Both the position numbers and the translations under genes were made by a program. Shown here piece after piece: positions 15,943-24,822 of a stretch of 37,655 bases of DNA. Each line of letters opens with the position of its first letter. Position 1 is the stretch's first letter. Under the pieces are notes generated by a model. It searched no databases and was not told where the DNA came from. It saw only the letters and a program-made list of their open reading frames with translations. Source of the stretch: Candidatus Segetimicrobium genomatis (lineage in GTDB: Bacteria; Sysuimicrobiota; Sysuimicrobiia; Sysuimicrobiales; Kaftiobacteriaceae); NCBI GenBank assembly GCA_005882335.1, contig VBAP01000009.1, positions 116,059 through 153,713 of the forward strand. Direction: 5' to 3'.

Positions 15943-16908
15943 CAGTTCGCGTCTGGGCAGACACAGATCCGCGATGAGCGTCTCCAGCGCCAGGCGGGGG
16001 TGCCCCGAACTTTTGATCGCGCGGTCGGCCTCCTGCAGGCGGACGAAAATGCCGGGGAATGACGCCGGCGAAAAGTTCCGGGCCTGTTCGCTGATCCGGC
16101 GAACGACAAAGGGAGGCGCGCCGAGCGCCTCCTGCAAATTGGCGAAGGGCTTCCGGCGTGCCAGCAGAACGCTGCCGCGATAGAGCATCCGGAACTGCCG
16201 CGCGATCATAAATAGCACGTACGGCGGCGCTTCCTCCCGCAGGATTTCGGTCAGGTGCCGTAGTGCCTGCCCGGCCCGCTGTTCTCCGATCGCGTCCACA
16301 AGCATGAAAATCGTACTCTCCGATACGCGGCTGACGACGGCCTCGACATCCTGGCGCGCGATGCGATCGCGGTCCCCCACGTAGGCAAACACCTTTTCCA
16401 TCTCCAGACTCAACTGTCGCAGTCCCGGCCCCACTAGTGCAACGAGGGCATCCACGGCGTCGGGATCCAGGCGGCGGCCGGCATGCCGGGCGCGCTCGGC
16501 GATCCATGACGGGAGTTGGCGCACCGACATCCGGGGAAACTCCTGTACCTCTCCGATCCGGCGGATTGCAATGTACAGTTTGCGCCGGCGGTCCAGTCCC
16601 TGGGCGACAAGGATGAGCGCCGAGGGCGGCGCACCCTGCTCCAGGTAGGCCGCGAGCCGATCCTGTTCAGGGGCCTTCCAGGCATCCGCGTCCTTGACCA
16701 CGACCACGCGGCGGCGCCCGAAGAAAGGGAGCGTGTCCAGGCGCGTGACTAGATCGGTGATCGCGATCTCTGTGGCCCGCAGAACATCCAGGTTCAAGTC
16801 GCGTTCTTCTGCCGGCACCAGCCGATCCAGCAGGGCCGCCAGCGCCTGGTCAATGAGCAGGTCCTCTTCGCCGTGGAGGAGGTACACGTGAGCGTCAGCA
16901 GCAGGCAT
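15901..16908 (-). CDS. holA: DNA polymerase III delta subunit (clamp-loader wrench)
   Basis: The delta subunit opens the beta clamp in the clamp-loader complex. The 335-residue product has the N-terminal AAA-like domain without Walker motifs (HVYLLHGEEDLLIDQALAAL) and the clamp-contact and domain II-III segments (FFGRRRVVVVKDADAW, QLSLEMEKVFAYVGD). This arrangement matches the HolA family. ATG at 16908 is chosen because it starts just before the conserved YLLHGEED strand and lies 1 bp after the upstream stop; a longer frame to 16971 overlaps that gene. It is third in comEC-DUF3006-holA, a conserved grouping with rpsT. The C-terminal residues GTGERGSAETRS come from the repeat arm. Confidence 0.92.
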   Translation of the reverse strand: MPAADAHVYLLHGEEDLLIDQALAALLDRLVPAEERDLNLDVLRATEIAITDLVTRLDTLPFFGRRRVVVVKDADAWKAPEQDRLAAYLEQGAPPSALILVAQGLDRRRKLYIAIRRIGEVQEFPRMSVRQLPSWIAERARHAGRRLDPDAVDALVALVGPGLRQLSLEMEKVFAYVGDRDRIARQDVEAVVSRVSESTIFMLVDAIGEQRAGQALRHLTEILREEAPPYVLFMIARQFRMLYRGSVLLARRKPFANLQEALGAPPFVVRRISEQARNFSPASFPGIFVRLQEADRAIKSSGHPRLALETLIADLCLPRRELTGTGERGSAETRS

Positions 16909-16909
16909 G

Positions 16910-17122
16910 CTACAGGTGTTCCTCGCTGCGGCGCCTGAGCCTGTCAATGAGCTCGGCGACTTCGTGGGCATTGCTCCCCGTCTCCACAGCCCACGTCACA
17001 CGCAACACGGTCCCTTCTCCGGCGCCCGGGGGGAGTTGGGCCGCGGGCAGATACGCGCGCCCACCGTCCTCAAAGATCACGACGGCCACGTCATCTTCGA
17101 TGCGGTCAACGATCGCCCGCAT
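16910..17122 (-). CDS. DUF3006-family small protein
   Basis: A 70-residue protein, MRAIVDRIEDDVAVVIFEDG at the N-terminus, that matches the DUF3006 pattern of a short beta-rich domain (IVDRIE..AVV...DG) followed by a charged helical tail (ELIDRLRRRSEEHL). Its molecular role is unknown. Members are repeatedly found next to ComEC or free metallo-beta-lactamase competence domains. Here it overlaps the comEC 3' end by 17 bp and ends 1 bp before holA, so it is translationally coupled. No signal peptide or membrane segment is visible, so it is predicted to be cytoplasmic. Confidence 0.85.
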   Translation of the reverse strand: MRAIVDRIEDDVAVVIFEDGGRAYLPAAQLPPGAGEGTVLRVTWAVETGSNAHEVAELIDRLRRRSEEHL

Positions 17123-19475
17123 CCCGCACCGTGCGCACCCAGAGCTGCGTTCCGTCGGTCCTGACCGTCACCGCGCCATGGACGTCGGTCCGATACACTG
17201 CTGCACCCACGGCGTGGAGGGCGTCGAGCGTAGCGCGGTGGGGATGCCCGAACGGATTCATGGCCCCCACGGAGATGACGGCCACGCGCGGGGCGACAGC
17301 CTCCAAGAACACCGGCGTGCTGCTGGTGGCGCTCCCGTGATGCGCCACCTTCAGGACCGTGCTGCGCAGGTCCGTTCCTTCGCTCAAGAGTATGGCCTCG
17401 GTCAACGCCTCGATGTCTCCTGTCAGCAGCACGCTTGCCGCCCCATACACCAGCCGAGCCACCACGGAGTTGGCATGGACATCTGAACCGGAACCAATGA
17501 CCAGCGGCTCACGCGGATTCAGCAGAACCGCGGCTGCCCCGCCTCCCAGGTCCAGGAGTTGACCTCGGCGGGCAAGCCGATACGGAACCTGCTTTTCCTC
17601 CACCAACCGGAGAAACCGTGGGTACGACGGCGCCGGATGCACGAAACCGCTATCCAGCACCAAACCCACGGGGAAGTTCTGCAGCACGGCGACGAGTCCT
17701 CCGACGTGGTCCTCATGTGGATGCGATAGGAGCAAAATGTCGATCCCCCGTAGACGCAACCGCCGGAGTGCGGGGACAACCCGGCGAGCCCCGATGTCGT
17801 ACCCGGTCAGGTGTCCCTCCACCTCCCCGCCTCCGTCGACCAACACGGCGCGTCCTGACGGACCCTGGATCACGATGGAGTCGCCCTGTCCGACATCGAG
17901 GAATGTGACGACGAGTTGGGGGGGCGCGGCGGCAGCGAGGACCTGGATCCACAGCACTAGCGCGGCTGTGGTCGACACCACCGCGGCCATCGCTGGTCGC
18001 GCGACACGCAGGCGACCCTGCAATGATTCGACGATCACGACGGCGGCGGCGTAGAAAGCAACAATTTCTAAAAGAGAGGGCGGCCCCACTGGTACAGCAG
18101 AGAGCGGCAGGCGGGCACAAAAGGCTGCGGCCCACCACACCGCATCGGCCGGCGGGCCCAACACCGGCGCAAGGGGAGTCCCGATGGCGGGAGCCACGGC
18201 CCCCACGGCCGCAACAGCGAAACCGGCGGGCACGAGGAGCGCGACCAGCGGAACCACGGCGAGATTGGCGACGAAACCCGCCACTGAGATTTGGAGGAAG
18301 TGGTAGGCGAGAAGCGGCACGACTGCAATCTGCGCGGCCGCTGTCATTGAGAAGAGGGAGCGGAAAGCCCGAGGCAGGGCGGACAGGCGCGTCGCCAGAA
18401 CGGGCGCAACGTACACCAGCCCCCACGTGGCCGCGAACGAGAGCTGAAACCCCGCGTCAAAGAGGAGCAGAGGCTGCGAAACGAGCAGCGCCAGGGCCGC
18501 GAAAGCCAGCGCCGCGCGCGCATCCTGACCTCGCCGCAACAATGGCGCGGCCAGCCCGATGAGCGCCATGATCGCAGCCCGCGCCACCGACGCTACCCAG
18601 CCCGTCATGAGCGCGAAAAATACAGTGATCGCGGCCGCCGCTACGGACGCATCCAGAGTCGGGACGCGCAGCGCCCGCCCCAGCCATAGGACCGATCCCA
18701 ACACCAGTCCGACCTGCGCTCCCGACACGACCAGCACATGGAGCAGACCCGACCGTGCGAAGTCGTCCCGGGCCTGCGGTCCAATCGCGCCGTCGTCCCC
18801 GAGCAGCAGGCTGGTCATCAATGCGCCGCGGCGTCTCGGCAGCGCGGTCTGAAGGAAAGACGTCATCCTTCTACGGACGACGTCGGCCGCGGCCAGCACG
18901 GGGTTGACCCGGCCGCGTCCGATCTTGCGCACCCCTGCGTGGCGGTGCGGGTACAGTGTGGCCGCGATTCCGCGTGTTATGAGATAGTCGCGATACGAGA
19001 ATTCCCCAGGATTCCCGGCAGGCGGCGGGCGGACAAGCCGGCCGGAGGCTGCAATGCGGTCGCCGTAGCGAATCGTGCTCGTACCCGGGATTGTGACAAG
19101 AACTAACCCGTAGGCGCTTTCCGACCGCCCGTCGGAGTTGATGTGATCGACCGACATGACGACGCGGCTACGATCCTCGCCGCCCTGCGCCAGTCTGGTG
19201 ACTAGGCCGGTCAGCGTGACATCTGTTCCGAGCGTCCCAGTCAACGCGGGGGCCGCAACCGGATCTGCGTGCAGCGTGGCCCATAGCGCGCCGGCCGCCA
19301 GCGTACCCGCCAGCAGTGGCACGACTGCGGATCGTCGGATGTCCAGACACCATATCCCGGCGGCAGCCGCGGCTGAGGAAGCGGCAAGCCATGTCCACGC
19401 CGACAATACCGACCCGCGACCGAGGGCGATTCCGGCGGCGAATGCGGCAGCGATCCAGACTATCGGAGGAAGCAT
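17106..19475 (-). CDS. comEC: DNA internalisation protein ComEC/Rec2
   Basis: Inner-membrane channel and nuclease of natural transformation that carries single-stranded DNA into the cytoplasm. The 789-residue product has all three parts. There is an N-terminal soluble DUF4131/OB-like domain (about 60-190) and a polytopic Competence domain (LLLGDDGAIGPQARDDFARS, then LLHVLVVSGAQVGLVLG). The C-terminal metallo-beta-lactamase domain contains FLDVGQGDS and the metal motif HPHEDHVGG (about 585-593), with active-site residues intact. ATG at 19475 is preferred over an upstream frame because GGGGAGG precedes it; the longer version would translate 9-bp repeats. This is evidence for transformation machinery, although other com genes are not in the window. 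Confidence 0.95.
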   Translation of the reverse strand: MLPPIVWIAAAFAAGIALGRGSVLSAWTWLAASSAAAAAGIWCLDIRRSAVVPLLAGTLAAGALWATLHADPVAAPALTGTLGTDVTLTGLVTRLAQGGEDRSRVVMSVDHINSDGRSESAYGLVLVTIPGTSTIRYGDRIAASGRLVRPPPAGNPGEFSYRDYLITRGIAATLYPHRHAGVRKIGRGRVNPVLAAADVVRRRMTSFLQTALPRRRGALMTSLLLGDDGAIGPQARDDFARSGLLHVLVVSGAQVGLVLGSVLWLGRALRVPTLDASVAAAAITVFFALMTGWVASVARAAIMALIGLAAPLLRRGQDARAALAFAALALLVSQPLLLFDAGFQLSFAATWGLVYVAPVLATRLSALPRAFRSLFSMTAAAQIAVVPLLAYHFLQISVAGFVANLAVVPLVALLVPAGFAVAAVGAVAPAIGTPLAPVLGPPADAVWWAAAFCARLPLSAVPVGPPSLLEIVAFYAAAVVIVESLQGRLRVARPAMAAVVSTTAALVLWIQVLAAAAPPQLVVTFLDVGQGDSIVIQGPSGRAVLVDGGGEVEGHLTGYDIGARRVVPALRRLRLRGIDILLLSHPHEDHVGGLVAVLQNFPVGLVLDSGFVHPAPSYPRFLRLVEEKQVPYRLARRGQLLDLGGGAAAVLLNPREPLVIGSGSDVHANSVVARLVYGAASVLLTGDIEALTEAILLSEGTDLRSTVLKVAHHGSATSSTPVFLEAVAPRVAVISVGAMNPFGHPHRATLDALHAVGAAVYRTDVHGAVTVRTDGTQLWVRTVRDAGDR

Positions 19476-19490
19476 GGCGCCTCCCCACGC

Positions 19491-19525
19491 GGGTCTACCG
19501 GGTCTACCGAGTCTACGGGCTACAT
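19491..19525. repeat. 9-bp tandem repeats upstream of comEC
   Basis: GGGTCTACC GGGTCTACC GAGTCTACG lie head to tail, the same unit class as at 1131 and 21581. They end 15 bp upstream of the comEC start. Confidence 0.8.
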
Positions 19526-19603
19526 GCAAGACCCGGATAGGTGAGGATGATTATGCGTGCAGAGGCACTGTACGGCTATGACTCAGTTTGGCTATTGTAG
19601 TGC

Positions 19604-19638
19604 CGCGACTGCGCGACGGCCCGACCGCGCGACCGCGG
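19604..19638. repeat. 8-bp tandem repeats downstream of thrS
   Basis: GCGACTGC GCGACGGC CCGACCGC GCGACCGC are tandem and end exactly at the thrS stop. The unit is the same as at 27280-27366. Confidence 0.8.
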
Positions 19639-19639
19639 T

Positions 19640-21559
19640 TCAGCTCTTTGCGGCAACTTCTTCAGCGATGCGTCCAGCAAATTTGTCCAGGGGTATCGGG
19701 CCCAGATCACCCGAGGCGCGGCTGCGGACGGCCACCTGGCCGCTGGCCGCCTCTTTGTCGCCCACGACAAGCATGTAGGGGACGTGGTCAATCTGCGCAC
19801 GACGGATCTTATAGCTGATCCGCTCGTTGCTCTCATCGAGTTCGACGCGCCCCCCTCCGGCCGCCAGTCGATCGCGGACTTGCCGGGCATAGTCGAGGTG
19901 GCGGTCTGCAATCGGCAGCACGCGCACCTGCTCCGGCGCCAGCCAGACAGGGAAGTCACCGGCGTAGTACTCGATGAGAAACGCCATCATCCGCTCCATC
20001 GTGCTGATGACGGCCCGGTGGATCATCACCGGACGATGTGCCTTCCCGTCCTCCCCGATAAACTCCAGCTCGAAACGCTTGGGGAGCAAGAAATCGAGCT
20101 GCACCGTGGAGAGGGTCTCCTCTTTCCCCGTTGCCGTCCGCACCTGGACGTCGAGCTTGGGTCCGTAGAAGTTCGCGCCGCCAACCACGGAGTTGTATGG
20201 CAGCCCCAGTTCGTGCAGCACCTCGTGGAGCAGCCCCTCCGCCGTCATCCACAGCTCCTCGTCCTGATGGTAGTACTGCCTGTCCTGGGGATCATGCAAG
20301 GAGAGATCCAGCCGGTAATCGGTGATGCGAAAGTCCTGGTACACTTGCTGAATCAACCGGACAACTGCCGCGAATTCTTGCTTGACCTGGTCAGGCCGGC
20401 AGAAGATGTGCGCATCGTTGAGCGTCATGGACCGCACCCGGTGCAGCCCGCTCAGCGTCCCGGATTTCTCGTAGCGGTACATCCGGCCCAGTTCGGCGAT
20501 GCGCACCGGCAGGTCTCGGTACGAACGCTGCTCCTGCTTGTAGATCATGATGTGGTGCGGACAGTTCATCGGCTTGAGCACCAGCTCGTCGTTGTCTATC
20601 TTCATCGGAGGATACATGGCCTCACGGAAGTAGTCCCAGTGCCCCGAGATCTTGTAGAGTTGCACGGAGGCGAGATCCGGCGCATAGACATGCAGGTATC
20701 CGTGCTGCAATTCAAGGTTGACGATGTAATTCTCTAGGATTCGCCGCACTGCGGCGCCGCGCGGCAACCACAGCGGGAGGCCCTGCCCCAGTTCCTCGGC
20801 AAACGCGAACAACTTCAAATCCTTGCCGAGCCGCCTGTGGTCGCGCCGCTTGGCTTCCTCCAGCTGGTGCACAAACTCATCTAGCTGCTCCTGGCGGGGG
20901 AAGGAGATGCCGTAGATGCGCTGCAGCATCTCGCGATGCTCGTCACCACGCCAGTATGCGCCCGATGTGCTGAGGAGCTTGACGGCTTTGATCAACCCCG
21001 TGCGCGGCAGGTGCGGGCCGCGGCACATGTCCATGAAGCCATCCTGGCGGTAAAAGGACACGCGCGCATCAGAGATATCCTGCAGCAACTCCAGCTTGTA
21101 CTTCTCGCCCATTTCCTTATAGGTACGGATGGCCTCCTCGCGCGGGACCTCTACACGCTCGATAGGCTGGTCGCGTTTGGCCAATTCTCGCATCCGGGCC
21201 TCGATCTTCTCGAGGTCCTCGGGCGAAAACGGCCGGCCGAGATCGATGTCATAGTAGAAGCCATCGTCGATCGGCGGCCCGATCGCCAATTTAGCTTCGG
21301 GGAACAACTGTTTCACAGCCTGCGCCATCAGGTGGGCGGATGAATGCCAGTAGACCTCCCGCCCTCCCGGCTGCTCGAAGGTCAGCGGCTCCACGCGTGC
21401 GTCGCGGTCCAGCTTGGTCGCCAGGTCGCGAAGGTCGCCGTCCACCTTGGCCACGAATGCGTCGGGCTTGCCCGCGTCGCGTACCACGTCGGCGAGCGAA
21501 ATGCCTTTCGGATACTCTTTCACGCGACCATCAGGGAGGGTAACCTTGATTTGATTCAT
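19640..21559 (-). CDS. thrS: Threonyl-tRNA synthetase
   Basis: Class II synthetase that charges tRNA-Thr. The 639-residue product contains a TGS domain (about 1-62) and an editing domain with HSSAHLMAQAV and DDGFYYDID. The class II core has motif 2 in RMYRYEKSGTLSGLHRVR, the zinc cysteine in MNCPHHIMIYK, and motif 3 around HRAVISTMERM. A C-terminal anticodon-binding domain follows. All key residues are present. ATG at 21559 (MNQIKVTLPDG) has GGAGG 8 nt upstream, whereas the longer frame lacks a site. It has its own promoter (21670-21698) and a leader of about 100 nt made largely of 9-bp repeats. No T-box motif was found there. Confidence 0.98.
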   Translation of the reverse strand: MNQIKVTLPDGRVKEYPKGISLADVVRDAGKPDAFVAKVDGDLRDLATKLDRDARVEPLTFEQPGGREVYWHSSAHLMAQAVKQLFPEAKLAIGPPIDDGFYYDIDLGRPFSPEDLEKIEARMRELAKRDQPIERVEVPREEAIRTYKEMGEKYKLELLQDISDARVSFYRQDGFMDMCRGPHLPRTGLIKAVKLLSTSGAYWRGDEHREMLQRIYGISFPRQEQLDEFVHQLEEAKRRDHRRLGKDLKLFAFAEELGQGLPLWLPRGAAVRRILENYIVNLELQHGYLHVYAPDLASVQLYKISGHWDYFREAMYPPMKIDNDELVLKPMNCPHHIMIYKQEQRSYRDLPVRIAELGRMYRYEKSGTLSGLHRVRSMTLNDAHIFCRPDQVKQEFAAVVRLIQQVYQDFRITDYRLDLSLHDPQDRQYYHQDEELWMTAEGLLHEVLHELGLPYNSVVGGANFYGPKLDVQVRTATGKEETLSTVQLDFLLPKRFELEFIGEDGKAHRPVMIHRAVISTMERMMAFLIEYYAGDFPVWLAPEQVRVLPIADRHLDYARQVRDRLAAGGGRVELDESNERISYKIRRAQIDHVPYMLVVGDKEAASGQVAVRSRASGDLGPIPLDKFAGRIAEEVAAKS

Positions 21560-21580
21560 CGGATTGTCCTCCAAAATGCG

Positions 21581-21667
21581 TCTACCATGTCTGCCAGGTC
21601 TGCCAGGTCTGCCAGGTCTTCCGGGTCTACCCGCTGCTCTGATCCGACGTATGTAGACCTGGTAGAC
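21581..21667. repeat. 9-bp tandem repeats in the thrS leader
   Basis: TCTACCATG, three TCTGCCAGG, TCTTCCGGG and TCTACC are tandem at 21581-21631. The inverse GTAGACCTGGTAGAC lies at 21653-21667. The array is between the thrS promoter and its ribosome-binding site, so the leader RNA can fold on itself. Confidence 0.85.
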
Positions 21668-21669
21668 TT

Positions 21670-21698
21670 TGTATAGAGACCGGGCTGTGCGGTGTCAA
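21670..21698 (-). promoter_or_regulatory. Predicted thrS promoter
   Basis: On the minus strand a perfect TTGACA (21698-21693), a 17-bp spacer and TATACA (21675-21670) form a good sigma-70/A type promoter about 110 bp upstream of the thrS start. Confidence 0.75.
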
Positions 21699-21751
21699 TC
21701 GGTTGAGCTCGTGCACCTGCGGCGGGGGCGTCGGGCTCTTAGCGTGTTCAA

Positions 21752-22462
21752 TCACGTCGTCCCCGGCCCGTAGACTTGCCGGACGTACCAGGGCACGATG
21801 GTGACGCTCACCAGCCGCTCCGTACCATCGAACAGATCGCTGAACTCCGAGATGGAATTGCGGAACTGATAGCTCATCACCCGGTCGATGTTCTGAGGCA
21901 CGCTGCGTACGACGTCGAGCAGTTCATGTATCTTATATATACGCAGGATGTTGGGGTCGGTGGCGGAACGTACATTCCCCTGCGACACCACCCTCACCGG
22001 GAGCCCGCGACGGTATTGCAGCTGCAACTCCACTGATCCCCCGCCCGGATCGCGGAACCGGAAGTGGTCGGTGACGGTCGCACTCATGTCGTTGCCTTTC
22101 GCGTAGAATTCCCGCAGCACGGTCCCAAGGCGTGACGTCTTGTACTTCCCCGGCACGGCGCGGGGATGGGCGGTGAGAATCCGGAAGTTGAAGCCGGCCT
22201 CTTCCTCCGTCTCCGGGTGTCGGGCCGGAACCGCAAACCCGATGTAGCGGCTCACGGCATCTGCCGTGGGGGTGCCGGCGGCATCCTGGTTGAGGAGTGC
22301 ATCGTTGAAGGTGACGGCCAGATTGGCCCCCTTCGAGACACCGGCCGGGTCCGGCGTGACCTGCCACGGCGCGGGCAGGCGGGCCTGCAGCGGTTCCGTG
22401 CGGACCGCAAACCTCAAGACCGCCTGCGTGGCGATGGTCAGGTCGAGCAGGTTCTCGATCAT
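21752..22462 (-). CDS. Acetoacetate-decarboxylase-like / DUF2071-like protein
   Basis: A 236-residue protein of unknown role. The N-terminal run [19 protein letters not shown] resembles the start of the acetoacetate decarboxylase-like fold. The alternation of beta-strand-like segments ([42 protein letters not shown]) fits that beta-cone fold. I cannot see a certain Schiff-base lysine, so decarboxylase activity is not claimed. Its start overlaps the dtd stop by 4 bp (ATGA), so it is translated with dtd and the FAD oxidase. That context suggests a role in clearing unusual amino or keto acids, but this is inference. Confidence 0.6.
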   Translation of the reverse strand: MIENLLDLTIATQAVLRFAVRTEPLQARLPAPWQVTPDPAGVSKGANLAVTFNDALLNQDAAGTPTADAVSRYIGFAVPARHPETEEEAGFNFRILTAHPRAVPGKYKTSRLGTVLREFYAKGNDMSATVTDHFRFRDPGGGSVELQLQYRRGLPVRVVSQGNVRSATDPNILRIYKIHELLDVVRSVPQNIDRVMSYQFRNSISEFSDLFDGTERLVSVTIVPWYVRQVYGPGTT

Positions 22463-22902
22463 GCGCGTGTATCCAGGATCATCGTCACCGGTCCGTGGTT
22501 CGCAATGTCCACCACCATCGTGGCCCGGAACTGGCCGGTCTCTACCTGCACTCCGAGACCACGCAGGTGCTGATTGAATGCCTCGTAGAGTGCCTCGGCC
22601 CGTTCCGGAGGTGCGGCTTTGATGAAACTCGGCCGCCGTCCGCCGCTGGTGTCGCCGTACAGCGTGAACTGCGATACCGAGAGCACGGCGCCGCCGACAT
22701 CGAGGATCGACCGGTTGAGCTTGCCCTGCTCATCGTCGAAGATACGAAGATGCGCGATCTTCTCAGCCAGCGTCTTCGCGTCAGCTTCCGTGTCGTCCGT
22801 CGACACACCCAGCAGTACGGCGTACCCGTGCCCGATATGGGCGATCTCCTCGCCGTCCACCTTCACGCCGGCGCGCACTACTCGCTGCACAACGGCGCGC
22901 AT
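22459..22902 (-). CDS. dtd: D-aminoacyl-tRNA deacylase
   Basis: Hydrolyses D-aminoacyl-tRNA and glycyl-tRNA-Ala, a chiral proofreading step acting in trans. The 147-residue product starts MRAVVQRV and carries the two cross-subunit motifs, SQFTLYGD and [10 protein letters not shown], the latter with the Gly-Pro cis dipeptide that excludes L-amino acids. Length and motifs are typical of Dtd1. ATG at 22902 follows GGAGG at 7 nt. It lies 19 bp after an FAD-dependent amino-acid oxidase gene, a suggestive pairing for D-amino-acid detoxification, and overlaps the next gene by 4 bp. Confidence 0.96.
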   Translation of the reverse strand: MRAVVQRVVRAGVKVDGEEIAHIGHGYAVLLGVSTDDTEADAKTLAEKIAHLRIFDDEQGKLNRSILDVGGAVLSVSQFTLYGDTSGGRRPSFIKAAPPERAEALYEAFNQHLRGLGVQVETGQFRATMVVDIANHGPVTMILDTRA

Positions 22903-22921
22903 ACCCGTCCTCCGGCGCGGA

Positions 22922-24034
22922 TCACCGCGGCAGTTCAAACCCGGTCTGCCTGATTCGCCCTGCGACGAGGTCACTGACTAACTTTCCTGTCACGGGAGCC
23001 AGCGTGATCCCCTGCCCTTCGTGCCCGGTCGCCACAAGAAATCCGTCCGGCCCGGCCCATCCGATGATCGGACGGCCCAGGGGCGTATAGGGGCGAAACC
23101 CGACCGTGACGCGCGCCGGCCGCATCTTCGCCAGCGCGGGAACGAACCTTGCCGCCCGCTGTTTCATTCGCTCGGCGAGGTCGGAGTCGACCGTGCGGTC
23201 CTCTCCTTTGAACTCCCGGCTGCTGCCGATCAGGCACGTTCCATCGCCGCGGGGCTGCACGATGGTCCGCAGCCCCTGCGGATCCGGCTGCGCGGTCCCG
23301 CTGACATCGAGATAGCCGGCCTCGAGCAGCGGGCGCCGAACCGGCGACGCCGTCATCGTCAGCAGATGCCCGCGCCGGGGAGTAACCGGGATCTCCACGC
23401 CGACCAGGCGGCCGACCGCGGGCGACCACACCCCACAGGCGCACACCACGGCCTGCGTGGGGATGCGTTCCGTGGCAATCACGACGTGCGTGACGCGCCC
23501 GTCTTCTAGACCGATCGCTGTAACCGGACCGCCGGTAAGAACCTCCACGCCGCGGGCGCGGGCGGCCGTGACAATCGCCTGACATACTTGAGGCGCGTGC
23601 GCGGTGGCCTCATCGCGGCAATACGTGCCGCCGGCAAGATCTCGTGCGAGTTCCGGCTCCAGATCTATTAGCGCCCGACCATTCAGCAGCTCAACTGTCG
23701 CCCCGCCAGTGGTCGCGGTCTCGACCTGGTGCCGCAGCCGGTCGAACTCCGCGGAAGTCGTAGCAAGCATCAGCCCGCCGGTGCGGTGCACGACCACGCC
23801 GGCCTCCACCGCCAGTCGATCGTATAGCCGGCGGCTCTCCAGGGCGAGCGCCACCTCCGCCGGCGTCTCCTTGTCGTGAATAATGATCCACCCGCCGCTG
23901 GCTGCAGCGGTACCGGATGCTACCTCGCCGCGGTCGGTGATGACGACCCGGTGGCCATCCGCCGCTAAGAAATACCCCGCCAGGCACCCAATGACACCGG
24001 CACCGATCACAACCACGTCCGCTGACCGCGTCAT
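22922..24034 (-). CDS. FAD-dependent D-amino acid/glycine oxidase family protein
   Basis: A DAO-family flavoprotein of 370 residues. The N-terminal dinucleotide-binding motif [17 protein letters not shown] is followed by an acidic/arginine strand end (VVITDRG). The C-terminal segment [20 protein letters not shown] and [14 protein letters not shown] is the second FAD-contacting signature of DadA/ThiO-type oxidases. The substrate is probably a D-amino acid, glycine, sarcosine or hydroxyproline and cannot be decided by eye. ATG at 24034 begins right before the Rossmann strand, although no good Shine-Dalgarno precedes it. It is first in an operon with dtd and divergent from the repeat protein at 24162. 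Confidence 0.88.
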   Translation of the reverse strand: MTRSADVVVIGAGVIGCLAGYFLAADGHRVVITDRGEVASGTAAASGGWIIIHDKETPAEVALALESRRLYDRLAVEAGVVVHRTGGLMLATTSAEFDRLRHQVETATTGGATVELLNGRALIDLEPELARDLAGGTYCRDEATAHAPQVCQAIVTAARARGVEVLTGGPVTAIGLEDGRVTHVVIATERIPTQAVVCACGVWSPAVGRLVGVEIPVTPRRGHLLTMTASPVRRPLLEAGYLDVSGTAQPDPQGLRTIVQPRGDGTCLIGSSREFKGEDRTVDSDLAERMKQRAARFVPALAKMRPARVTVGFRPYTPLGRPIIGWAGPDGFLVATGHEGQGITLAPVTGKLVSDLVAGRIRQTGFELPR

Positions 24035-24161
24035 CGGCTGTGAGTTTCGACGCGGCCGCGAATCGTACCTCGGGGACCTCTGGGACGCCGCGAGCGAGAG
24101 GACTCTCGAGATCACGGGCGCAACTTCCCGGGTAGAGCTTACGCGGCTGGAGGCGATATCA

Positions 24162-24719
24162 ATGGGAACGTCAGAGGAGCAGGCGCTGCGGGCGCGACTG
24201 CTGCGCCTGGAACAACGGCTGGTCGTGTTCTCGGTGATCTGGGTCTTCACCCTCATGGCCGTCCTTCTCATGGGACCCTGGTTACCTCGTGCCGCAACTC
24301 AACCACAGGTCATCCGGACCTCCGCCCTCGAGATCGTGGACGCGGGAGGCCGCGTTCGGGCCACACTGGACGCGGTGAACAGCAAACCGAGCCTGTGGTT
24401 GTATGGTGGGGATGGCCGCCGGCGAGCCGGATTGACCGTCGGAACCGGCGGCGCGCCGGAGTTCGCGCTGGTTGACCCACAGGGGCGGCCGCGGATCACC
24501 CTTCGCGTCGGGTTTGAACGTGCGGCCGAGATCCGAATCGCGGATGGTCGCGGCCGTCCGCGGTTGGGGCTGTGGATCGGCTACGACGATGAACCTGGGA
24601 TCTGGCTATTGGACGAACTGGCGCGACCGCGTATCGGCATGAAGGTGCTGGCCGGGGGGATCCCCAGGCTATGGCTGTTCGAGGAATCCACGGGCCGGGT
24701 CACGTTCTCAGCACCCTAA
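24162..24719 (+). CDS. Membrane-anchored protein of 23-residue beta repeats
   Basis: An unrecognised 185-residue protein. It has a short charged helix with leucine-rich coiled-coil character (LRARLLRLEQRL, 9-20) and one membrane segment (about 21-41). From residue 55 there are five consecutive repeats of exactly 23 residues plus a sixth partial one. The repeat pattern is hydrophobic-x-Leu-x-Asp-x-x-Gly-Arg-Pro-Arg-x-x-Leu-x-Val, as in FALVDPQGRPRITLRVG. Such regular strands suggest an extracytoplasmic beta-solenoid or beta-roll. ATG at 24162 follows GGAGG at 8 nt. It is divergent from the FAD oxidase and convergent with the GH63 gene, and appears to be transcribed alone. No enzymatic motif is visible. 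Confidence 0.8.
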   Translation: MGTSEEQALRARLLRLEQRLVVFSVIWVFTLMAVLLMGPWLPRAATQPQVIRTSALEIVDAGGRVRATLDAVNSKPSLWLYGGDGRRRAGLTVGTGGAPEFALVDPQGRPRITLRVGFERAAEIRIADGRGRPRLGLWIGYDDEPGIWLLDELARPRIGMKVLAGGIPRLWLFEESTGRVTFSAP

Positions 24720-24727
24720 CTGATCAT

Positions 24728-24820
24728 CGTTGGAACGTTGAAACGTTTAACTGTTGAAACGTCCGGGCCAAGAAACTCAGCGGTTCGCGCCAACGTTCCA
24801 ACGCTCCAACGTCTCAACGT
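24728..24820. repeat. 8-bp repeats as inverted arms between convergent genes
   Basis: GTTGGAAC GTTGAAAC GTTTAACT GTTGAAAC at 24729-24760 faces CAACGTTCCAACGCTCCAAC and further units at 24791-24820. The position between two convergent 3' ends suggests a shared terminator-like or RNA-processing structure. Confidence 0.85.
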
Positions 24821-24822
24821 AG

